A DNA stretch of 11,980 nt, from assembly GCA_945896935.1 (NCBI GenBank), contig CAMDER010000041.1, positions 1-11,980 of the forward strand. The letters run 5' to 3'. The position numbers were made by a program, and so were the translations under genes. Each line of letters begins with the position of its first letter. Position 1 is the stretch's first letter. This stretch comes from Bifidobacterium breve (GTDB lineage Bacteria > Actinomycetota > Acidimicrobiia > Acidimicrobiales > Ilumatobacteraceae). Under the pieces are notes generated by a model. The model saw only the letters and a list, made by a program, of their open reading frames with translations. It searched no databases and was not told the DNA's origin. This document shows positions 1 through 5,413 of the stretch, piece after piece.

Positions 1-20
1 AAATACGAGATACTTGAGAC

Positions 21-791
21 GTGACCGCGAGACCATCCCACGAGCATCCATACTTGGCTCCCCATGCCAACGGTCAGTTCATTGCCTTTGCTCATCGTGG
101 CGGCACCGACCAACTGCCTGAAAACACGATCCCGGCTTTTCGTCATGCCTGTGAACTTGGTTATCGGTATCTCGAAACCGACGTTCAGTTAACTCGCGAC
201 GGGTACTTGGTTGCATTCCACGACAACGATCTATTTCGTACGTGTGGCACACCAGGCCGAATCAACGAAATGACCTGGCAACAAGTTTCGCAAGCTCGTG
301 TCGATGGTAAAGAACCGATTCCGTTGTTATCTGAACTTCTCGAAGAATTCCCAGAAGCCTTTCTGAACATTGACTCAAAGAGCGACCCAACAGTAGATCC
401 GCTGATTGACATTCTCAAAAAATGCAACGCTCTTTCGAAGGTGTGTATCGGATCATTTAGTCATCGCCGAATATCAAAGTTTCGCGAAGTCCTCGGTGCT
501 GAAGTTTGTACGAGCGCAAGTCCTATTGAGGTGACACGGTGGATCGCTGGCAACGTCCCAAGTGCTCCATCCTGTTTTCAAGTTCCGGTAAGTCAAGGCC
601 CGATCCCTGTCGTCACCAAAAGATCGTTACGAGCGGCCCGTCAGGCCAACAAACCTGTTCATGTGTGGACAATTGACGAAGCACCTGACATGCAGCGTCT
701 CATCGACCTCGGAGTTGATGGGTTGATGACCGATCAATCCATCACTCTCAAAAAAGTTCTTGTCGCTAATAACTTGTGGACCCACCCATGA
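21..791 (+). CDS. Cytoplasmic glycerophosphodiester phosphodiesterase (GDPD / UgpQ-like)
   Basis: This 256-residue protein probably hydrolyses glycerophosphodiesters to sn-glycerol 3-phosphate and an alcohol. The GDPD TIM-barrel landmarks are all visible: HRG at residues 25-27, ENT at 34-36, ETD at 52-54, HD at 67-68, and the metal/phosphate-site segment LNIDSK ending at K120. The family's catalytic His pair (H25, H67) and metal-binding acids (E52, D54, D118) are therefore kept. The N-terminus has no signal peptide or membrane segment, so it should act in the cytoplasm like UgpQ and unlike periplasmic GlpQ. The start is GTG at 21 with only a weak GAG-type ribosome binding site. The true promoter, and possibly more operon genes, lie upstream of the window. 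Its stop overlaps the next ATG as ATGA, which links it to the ABC importer that follows. The headgroup specificity cannot be read from the sequence. Confidence 0.92.
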   Translation: MTARPSHEHPYLAPHANGQFIAFAHRGGTDQLPENTIPAFRHACELGYRYLETDVQLTRDGYLVAFHDNDLFRTCGTPGRINEMTWQQVSQARVDGKEPIPLLSELLEEFPEAFLNIDSKSDPTVDPLIDILKKCNALSKVCIGSFSHRRISKFREVLGAEVCTSASPIEVTRWIAGNVPSAPSCFQVPVSQGPIPVVTKRSLRAARQANKPVHVWTIDEAPDMQRLIDLGVDGLMTDQSITLKKVLVANNLWTHP

Positions 792-1519
792 CAGCGCTGA
801 ATCTGCGCAATATCTCGATGACTTTTCCCGACGGTACTCAAGCCATTGATGATGTTGACCTCACAATTGAACGTGGTGAGTTCGTGACAATTGTTGGTCC
901 TTCTGGTTGCGGCAAAAGTACTTTGCTGAGAATTGTTTCGGGTCTACAACTTCCAACTTCAGGAAGTTGCGAGATAGACCGCCAAAGTCTGGGCTACGTC
1001 TTTCAAGACCCAGTGTTGTTGCCTTGGAGAAATGTTCAAAAGAATGTTGAACTTAATGCCGAACTGCAGAACGTACCTACAGATCAACGCCGAGAGGCCG
1101 CCCAAAAGGCAGTCAAGTTAGTCAATCTCTCCGGACAAGAACTGAAATACCCACATCAGTTATCGGGTGGTATGAAAATGCGATGTTCGCTAGCCCGATC
1201 GTTAGTTTCGCAACCAAAAGTCTTTCTCTTTGACGAACCTTTCGGCGCCGTCGATGAAATGACTCGCGAACGGTTAAACGATGAGCTACTGAACATTTTT
1301 CTGCAAGAAAAATTCGCTGGCCTCTTCATCACTCACAGCATTCAAGAGGCAGTTTTTTTGTCGACTCGCGTGATTGTGATGTCATCGCAACCAGGCCGAT
1401 TCGTTTCTGAACACAAAATCGGTTTTCCATTCCCACGCGCATCCGAGATTCGTTACAGTCCCGAGTTCGCGCAATTGTGCGGTCAAATTAGCCATGACTT
1501 GAAGTTGGCCCACGCATGA
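788..1519 (+). CDS. ABC importer ATPase, NitT/TauT (SsuB/TauB) family
   Basis: This 243-residue nucleotide-binding subunit should energise the permease encoded next. Visible motifs, numbered from the ATG at 788, are Walker A GPSGCGKST (37-45), the Q-loop YVFQDP with Q73, the signature LSGGM (125-129), Walker B VFLFDE (145-150), the D-loop around AVD (154-156), and the switch His H183 in ITHS. The segment FQDPVLLPWRNV and the overall length match the nitrate/sulfonate/taurine-type importer ATPases. I chose ATG 788 because it forms an ATGA overlap with the phosphodiesterase stop. A GTG at 776 would add four residues (MDPP) but would overlap the upstream gene further. There is no strong Shine-Dalgarno sequence, so translation is probably coupled to the gene before it. 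The ATPase alone does not reveal the substrate. Confidence 0.93.
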   Translation: MTALNLRNISMTFPDGTQAIDDVDLTIERGEFVTIVGPSGCGKSTLLRIVSGLQLPTSGSCEIDRQSLGYVFQDPVLLPWRNVQKNVELNAELQNVPTDQRREAAQKAVKLVNLSGQELKYPHQLSGGMKMRCSLARSLVSQPKVFLFDEPFGAVDEMTRERLNDELLNIFLQEKFAGLFITHSIQEAVFLSTRVIVMSSQPGRFVSEHKIGFPFPRASEIRYSPEFAQLCGQISHDLKLAHA

Positions 1520-2394
1520 AATTCTTTGGACGACTTTCGCAGAGTCGTCGCATCTCACACGTATTCTTGCCACTCATCACCTTTGTGGTATTTCTTTCGA
1601 TTTGGTATACCTACGCCAAGCTGCATTACGACAATCCAGTCCAACGCCGCAACGCTCTCCCCTACCCCCACGAAATCGTGACCGACGGTTTTTTACCTCT
1701 TAATGACAAGGTCAACGGCCTGCAACCGATCCTTGGATATATGTGGCCCACGGTCAAGGTCACTCTTCTTGGGCTCGTCATCGCGGTCGCACTCGGAGTG
1801 CTCGTGGCGATACTCATGAACTTTTCAAAAGGAATAGAAAAGTCACTCTTCCCTTATGCCGTCATCTTGCAAACTGTCCCCATCTTGGCCATCACTCCGT
1901 TGTTGACCGAACTTTTTGGCGAAGAGTTAGGAGTACGCCTCGTCGTCACAGTTTTAGTAGCCCTTTTCCCTGTCATCACGAACACGCTCTTTGGGCTTCA
2001 ATCAACCGATCGAGCCTTACATGACTTATTTACGCTCAACCACGCTAATCGCTGGACGCGTCTCACAAAGTTAGAACTGCCAAGTGCCATGCCTTCTCTG
2101 ATGACCGGGATTCGTATCGCTTCGGGAAGCGCAGTCATTGGTTCGGTCGTCGCCGATTTCTTCTTCGCCAAGGGTGAGAAAGGTATCGGTTACTACATTC
2201 GCACCCGTCAGCAACAATCAATTCAACGTCCTGAAATGTTTGCTGGCACGATCATGGCTTCACTATTTGGAATCTTGATGTTCATTGTCATCGGCTGGAT
2301 CACCTCTCGAGCCATCAGAAATTGGCATGACTCCAACTTGGCTCATCGTCCATCTTCATTTAAAGTTGTGAGAACGCTCAAAAGGAAATCATGA
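1516..2394 (+). CDS. ABC importer permease, NitT/TauT (SsuC/TauC) family
   Basis: This 292-residue inner-membrane protein has about six hydrophobic segments, near residues 15-34, 80-102, 112-132, 140-161, 196-216 and 244-263. The binding-protein-dependent transport EAA region lies around residues 170-200, with LELPSAMPSLMTGIRIA as the recognisable core that contacts the ATPase. The order of segments and the C-terminal position of the EAA loop fit SsuC/TauC-like permeases. The N-terminus has an extra periplasm-facing stretch between the first two segments (about 35-79). Its ATG overlaps the ATPase stop as ATGA, and its own stop overlaps the binding-protein ATG in the same way. It presumably works as a homodimer with the neighbouring ATPase. 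The substrate is unknown. Confidence 0.92.
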   Translation: MKFFGRLSQSRRISHVFLPLITFVVFLSIWYTYAKLHYDNPVQRRNALPYPHEIVTDGFLPLNDKVNGLQPILGYMWPTVKVTLLGLVIAVALGVLVAILMNFSKGIEKSLFPYAVILQTVPILAITPLLTELFGEELGVRLVVTVLVALFPVITNTLFGLQSTDRALHDLFTLNHANRWTRLTKLELPSAMPSLMTGIRIASGSAVIGSVVADFFFAKGEKGIGYYIRTRQQQSIQRPEMFAGTIMASLFGILMFIVIGWITSRAIRNWHDSNLAHRPSSFKVVRTLKRKS

Positions 2395-3512
2395 AAATTC
2401 GCACTATCGCCACTGCAATATCAATCATCGGTCTGTTGTCCCTCTTAGTTGCTTGCGGATCCGATGATGGTTCAAGTGGTGCGCCGAGCAACGCCGGACC
2501 TTGTCCGACAAAATTGACAATCCAGTCTGACTGGTTCCCCGAACTCGAACACGGTGGTGTCTACCAACTGATCGGCTCGGGCGGAACTGCGAGCAAAGAT
2601 TCAATGTCGTATTCAGGCCCAGTGCAGGCGGCCTACGCAGTTGGTGGCTTACAAGAAGTTGAAATTCTCGCCAAGAACTTTGATATGCCAAACAGCGCCG
2701 TTCTTGTGAACGGCAAAGCCGACATGGCCTTCATTGGTATTGCCGACATCATTAAAGATTCAGCAGCACTCCCACTCGTCGCTGTCGCCAAGACTCTCGA
2801 CAAAGATCCCATGATGGTCATGTGGGACCCAGCGCAATTCGATGTACAAGAACCCGAAGACCTTGCGAAAACCGGCGCGAGCTTCATTCACTTCCCCGGA
2901 CTCGCCTATCTCGACTACCTCATTGAGAAGGGCTACATGACTGCTGATCAAAGCGATCCCAGCTATAACGGCTCCGACGCTGCTTGGGTCGCGGCATCTG
3001 GAACTTTGCTCCAACAAGGTTTTGCTACCAACGAGATCTATAAGTACGAAAACGACATCCCGTGGAAAGACGGCGCTCCAGCCGACGTCTCATTCTTTAC
3101 GGTTGATCAACTTGGATATGACAACTACCCGTCGTCAATCACCATGTTGCAAAGTCGAGTGACCGAACTTGATGAATGTCTCAAACTCTTCATTCCCAAA
3201 TTCGCCCAGGCGTGGGTTGATTACTACAACGATCCAACTCCAGTCACCGACACGATGATTGAAATCAACAACACCTATGACGGATTCTGGAGACTGAGCC
3301 CCGAACTCAATACTTTCGGGCTCAATTTGCTGGACGAACTGAAGATTGGGGCCAATAGCCCCGACGGGACCTACTGCTCATTCGACGAAACAAAGGTGCA
3401 GAAGTTGTATGACATTTTGCAGCCAATTTACTCCGCGCAAGGCGTTGAAGTCACTGATGATGCAACAACTGTGTACGACAACAGTTACTGCGCCGGCGCA
3501 CCTGGTCGTTGA
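2391..3512 (+). CDS. Substrate-binding lipoprotein, NMT1/THI5-like, of the NitT/TauT-type importer
   Basis: This 373-residue protein is the extracytoplasmic ligand-binding subunit. It begins with a lipoprotein signal peptide: charged MKIR, a hydrophobic core, then LVAC with the lipidated Cys at 22, followed by a Ser/Gly/Asp linker. The mature part opens with LTIQSDWFPELEHGG (residues 42-56), which resembles the D-W-x-P...H-x-G segment of the NMT1/THI5 family that includes pyrimidine and riboflavin precursor binders. Four more Cys (38, 263, 329, 367) could form two disulfides outside the cell. A good ribosome binding site, AAAGGA at 2381-2386, sits just before the ATG at 2391, so this product may be made in excess of the membrane parts, as usual for binding proteins. 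Here it is the last gene of the cassette. The ligand is not identifiable from motifs. Confidence 0.88.
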   Translation: MKIRTIATAISIIGLLSLLVACGSDDGSSGAPSNAGPCPTKLTIQSDWFPELEHGGVYQLIGSGGTASKDSMSYSGPVQAAYAVGGLQEVEILAKNFDMPNSAVLVNGKADMAFIGIADIIKDSAALPLVAVAKTLDKDPMMVMWDPAQFDVQEPEDLAKTGASFIHFPGLAYLDYLIEKGYMTADQSDPSYNGSDAAWVAASGTLLQQGFATNEIYKYENDIPWKDGAPADVSFFTVDQLGYDNYPSSITMLQSRVTELDECLKLFIPKFAQAWVDYYNDPTPVTDTMIEINNTYDGFWRLSPELNTFGLNLLDELKIGANSPDGTYCSFDETKVQKLYDILQPIYSAQGVEVTDDATTVYDNSYCAGAPGR

Positions 3513-3518
3513 TCTAAA

Positions 3519-3538
3519 CGACGTTCATTGAAACGTCG
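3519..3538. terminator. Hairpin between convergent genes, possible bidirectional terminator
   Basis: A perfect 7-bp stem, CGACGTT (3519-3525) with AACGTCG (3532-3538), encloses a 6-base loop. It lies in the 33-base gap between the stop of the binding-protein gene and the stop of the convergent phosphoribosyltransferase gene. On the minus strand it is followed by TTTAG. On the plus strand no T-run follows. The position favours a terminator, but the weak T-tracts make an intrinsic mechanism uncertain. Confidence 0.5.
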
Positions 3539-3545
3539 CTAAATC

Positions 3546-4043
3546 TCAGGCGTCTTTGACGTGTCCGTCGCGCTGAATGAACGGATCTTTGTCGCTCCAC
3601 GGGAAGTTGATCCACAGATCAGTTTTCTTCCAGGCGTAATCGGTCTGAACCACTGAATGCGACTTTTCGTAGAGAACTGCGGTGCGCACTTCGCCTACTT
3701 TGCCTTCACAAAACTTCTGCACACTGCGCAAGGTGTGTCCGGTATCGGCCACATCGTCGGCAATCAAAATCTTGGCATCACCGAGATCAACGAAGTCGGG
3801 TGCTGGCGGAAGGATGCGCGGTACTTCAAGACGCTCATCAACTCCGGTATAAAACTCCACGTTCATCGTGTATACGTTCTTCACTGCGAGCGAATAGCCG
3901 AGTGCTCCACCGATTAAGAGACCACCGCGAGCAATTGACAAAATCATGTCGGGGTCGTAGCCATCTTCGGCCACCATTTGAGCCAAGGCTCGCGAGGCCT
4001 GGCCGAAGATTTCCCATGTCATGATCTCGCGCTCGTTGCTCAC
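3546..4043 (-). CDS. Purine-type phosphoribosyltransferase (Gpt/XPRT-like)
   Basis: This 165-residue enzyme should transfer phosphoribose from PRPP to a base, most likely a purine, giving a nucleoside monophosphate in the cytoplasm. The PRPP-binding loop is plain at residues 92-104 (ILIADDVADTGHT), with the paired acids D96 and D97 and the D-T-G turn. An RGG phosphate-loop segment lies at 39-41. The C-terminal WINFPW (144-149) resembles the hood-and-base segment of xanthine/guanine/hypoxanthine salvage enzymes. I chose GTG at 4043 because AGAGG sits six bases upstream. The ATG at 4022 would lose seven residues and has no comparable site. The gene is downstream of the PPK2 gene on the same strand but 124 bases away, so it may have its own promoter. 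Base specificity is inferred and could be wider, including use as a general PRT-domain protein. Confidence 0.85.
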   Translation of the reverse strand: MSNEREIMTWEIFGQASRALAQMVAEDGYDPDMILSIARGGLLIGGALGYSLAVKNVYTMNVEFYTGVDERLEVPRILPPAPDFVDLGDAKILIADDVADTGHTLRSVQKFCEGKVGEVRTAVLYEKSHSVVQTDYAWKKTDLWINFPWSDKDPFIQRDGHVKDA

Positions 4044-4143
4044 AAGTGTCCTCTCAAAGTACTCGGGGCCGTACGCCCTTTGTTAGCGACAAATATAGAC
4101 TCTCATACTCAGCCGCACCGCATTTCTTCCCTGAACAAGTGAC

Positions 4144-4165
4144 AAAACGAGATCTCAAGTTCTCG
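4144..4165 (-). terminator. Possible weak terminator after the PPK2 gene
   Basis: Immediately after the PPK2 stop codon (4168-4170), the minus strand can form a 5-bp stem, CGAGA with TCTCG (arms 4161-4165 and 4148-4152), with an 8-base loop and then TTTT (4144-4147). The stem is short, so this would be a leaky terminator at best. The rest of the 124-base gap up to the phosphoribosyltransferase GTG contains no gene. A TATATT at about 4092-4097 (minus strand) could be a -10 box, but I see no matching -35 box. Confidence 0.35.
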
Positions 4166-4167
4166 AG

Positions 4168-4980
4168 TTACTCGACGGTAATGCCCTTCAGAGAATCGTC
4201 TGGGGCGGGCACTTGCGGGTCCATTGTTTGGAGCGCGTTCAAAATAATCTTGGCAACGATCAAGTCACGCGACCACTTCACATCAGCGGGAACGACATAC
4301 CACGGCGCAAAGGGACGCGACGTCTCACGCATCACATCTTCATAAGCATTTTCGTACAATGGCCAAATCTTGCGATCGGTCAGGTCGCTCGGGTCGTGCT
4401 TCCAACTACTTTCGGGGTTGTCAATACGCTTTTGCAAACGTTCCCGTTGCACTTCGTGTGACACATGCAAATAGAACTTGATGACCTTGGTACCTTCGTC
4501 GACCAACATGTGTTCAAAGTCGCGAATATGGCGATACCGACGTGACCAGGTTTCGTCATCGACGAGGTTCTTGACCCGTGGCACCAAGATGTCTTCGTAA
4601 TGGCTGCGATTCCACACCCCCACCTCACCCTTGGCCGGACAGGCGGCGTGGCAACGCCATAAGTAATCGTGCATGCGTTCAGTACCTGCGGGCACCTTAA
4701 AACTCGTCACTTGCACTCCAGCGGGGTTCATTCCGGTCATGACATGGCGCACTAGCCCGTCCTTACCTGATGCATCACGTCCCTGCAGAACGATCAGCAA
4801 GCTCTGTTTGGCTTCGGCCATTAAGCGGTGTTGCTCAAAAGACATGAGGCTGATGGTTTTAGCCAACTCGCCTTTGGCCGAATCCTTATCCCAGCCCAAA
4901 GTGTCGTCAGTCGGAAATGACCCGAGTGACAATGGCTTGCCTGCCGCCACAAGAAATTTGCGCATCAATTTGTCGGCCAC
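4168..4980 (-). CDS. ppk2: Polyphosphate kinase 2 family protein, class III-like (polyphosphate:nucleotide phosphotransferase)
   Basis: This 270-residue cytoplasmic enzyme should move phosphate between polyphosphate and nucleotides. The PPK2 landmarks are Walker A GRDASGKDG (67-75), the NPAGVQVTSF segment (85-94), the Walker B/lid region EVGVWNRSHYED (119-130), and the RYRHIRDFE and DEGTKVIKFYLH segments downstream. From memory, the segments RVKNLV, RYRHI.EFE and R.RLQ.R.DNPE match class III PPK2 enzymes such as the Meiothermus one, which phosphorylate AMP and ADP. No alignment was run. Length is normal for the class. The start is GTG at 4980 with GGAG five bases upstream. The in-frame ATG five codons later would leave a poorer site. 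It follows the DUF5522-like gene by 27 bases, probably in one transcript. The nucleotide preference (AMP/ADP against GMP/GDP) is inferred. Confidence 0.93.
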   Translation of the reverse strand: MADKLMRKFLVAAGKPLSLGSFPTDDTLGWDKDSAKGELAKTISLMSFEQHRLMAEAKQSLLIVLQGRDASGKDGLVRHVMTGMNPAGVQVTSFKVPAGTERMHDYLWRCHAACPAKGEVGVWNRSHYEDILVPRVKNLVDDETWSRRYRHIRDFEHMLVDEGTKVIKFYLHVSHEVQRERLQKRIDNPESSWKHDPSDLTDRKIWPLYENAYEDVMRETSRPFAPWYVVPADVKWSRDLIVAKIILNALQTMDPQVPAPDDSLKGITVE

Positions 4981-5007
4981 ATCAACTCCATTACTTTCCT
5001 GGTATCT

Positions 5008-5250
5008 CTACGGTAATTGCTCGTAGGGGCAATGTCGGCAACCACTCACACAGCAATAGTCGCGATCGGCCAAAAATTTGGCGGTAAATACCGTGTAGCC
5101 GCTCAACGGATCTCGATAAGTCGGCCGCTGCCGACTCACGGCTTCGCGATGCAAGGTCATAATCGCTGCAAATCGAGGATGATCCGGGTCCAGACGTCGC
5201 TGGAGTGGCACCTCAATTCCGTCAATTCGCAGTATTGCCTGATCAGCCAT
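5008..5250 (-). CDS. Small Cys-rich DUF5522-like protein
   Basis: This is an 80-residue protein of unknown function. Its C-terminus carries the hallmark Y-C-C-x3-C-x2-C-P-Y arrangement (Cys 66, 67, 71, 74 with GCRHCPY at 70-76), which I recognise from the DUF5522 family. The segment before it, YTVFTAKFLADRDY, is also typical. The clustered Cys and His suggest a metal site, but this is inference. There is no signal peptide or membrane segment. The ATG at 5248-5250 is preceded by only a poor ribosome binding site. The gene is the first of the minus-strand block and lies 27 bases before the PPK2 GTG, so the two are probably co-transcribed. It is divergent from the peptide transporter operon. I know of no proven function for the family, so none is assigned. 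Confidence 0.85.
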   Translation of the reverse strand: MADQAILRIDGIEVPLQRRLDPDHPRFAAIMTLHREAVSRQRPTYRDPLSGYTVFTAKFLADRDYCCVSGCRHCPYEQLP

Positions 5251-5294
5251 ATTTCTATTGTGGCTTCATTCGCCTTCTGATGACCGTCTATTTG

Positions 5295-5326
5295 TTGACA
5301 ATTTTCAAGAAGATAATTCGTATAAG
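5295..5326 (+). promoter_or_regulatory. Candidate promoter of the peptide transporter operon
   Basis: A perfect TTGACA lies at 5295-5300. The best -10 candidates are GTATAA at 5320-5325 or TATAAG at 5321-5326, giving spacers of 19-20 bases, which is longer than the ideal 17. GATAAT at 5312-5317 looks better but is too close. Transcription would start near 5332 and leave a leader of about 80 bases before the TTG start. The region is also the upstream gap of the divergent DUF5522-like gene, for which I found no convincing promoter. Confidence 0.45.
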
Positions 5327-5354
5327 TAGCAAAATTGGGTTACCATCGTCACAT

Positions 5355-5376
5355 CAGAGACCGCAGTACGGCTCTG
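5355..5376. promoter_or_regulatory. Bulged hairpin / DNA dyad in the leader of the peptide operon
   Basis: The arms CAGAG-(A)-CCG (5355-5363) and CGG-CTCTG (5369-5376) pair over eight base pairs with one bulged A at 5360 and a 5-base loop. A second small stem follows, TGCC (5383-5386) with GGCA (5391-5394), shortly before the ribosome binding site. TGCC at 5375-5378 could pair with the same GGCA, so alternative folds are possible. It could act as RNA in the leader or as a near-palindromic operator on DNA. The sequence does not decide which. There is no T-run after it, so a simple terminator is unlikely. Confidence 0.45.
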
Positions 5377-5402
5377 CCGATTTGCCACAAGGCACCATTA
5401 AC

Positions 5403-5409
5403 AAGGGGG
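5403..5409 (+). promoter_or_regulatory. Strong ribosome binding site that fixes a TTG start
   Basis: AAGGGGG at 5403-5409 lies four bases ahead of TTG 5414. No ATG or GTG start exists in that frame before the hydrophobic core of the signal peptide. The site therefore supports TTG as the real start of the binding-protein gene. Confidence 0.75.
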
Positions 5410-5413
5410 AAAC

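Noticed and set aside
1..20. Riboswitch (for example TPP or FMN) ahead of the first cassette
   Set aside because: Only 20 bases precede the first gene in the window, so no such element can be judged.
776..787. Upstream GTG start for the first ABC ATPase
   Set aside because: It would add MDPP only. ATG 788 gives the ATGA overlap seen at the next two junctions.
1743..2024. 93-residue open frame within the first permease gene, other frame
   Set aside because: It is embedded in a gene with clear membrane segments and an EAA loop. The alternative frame is His/Arg-rich with no family features.
4046..4345. Plus-strand open frame spanning the gap and the 3' end of the PPK2 gene
   Set aside because: Most of it is antisense to conserved PPK2 sequence. 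It has no motif, and the same bases at its start carry the ribosome binding site of the minus-strand gene.
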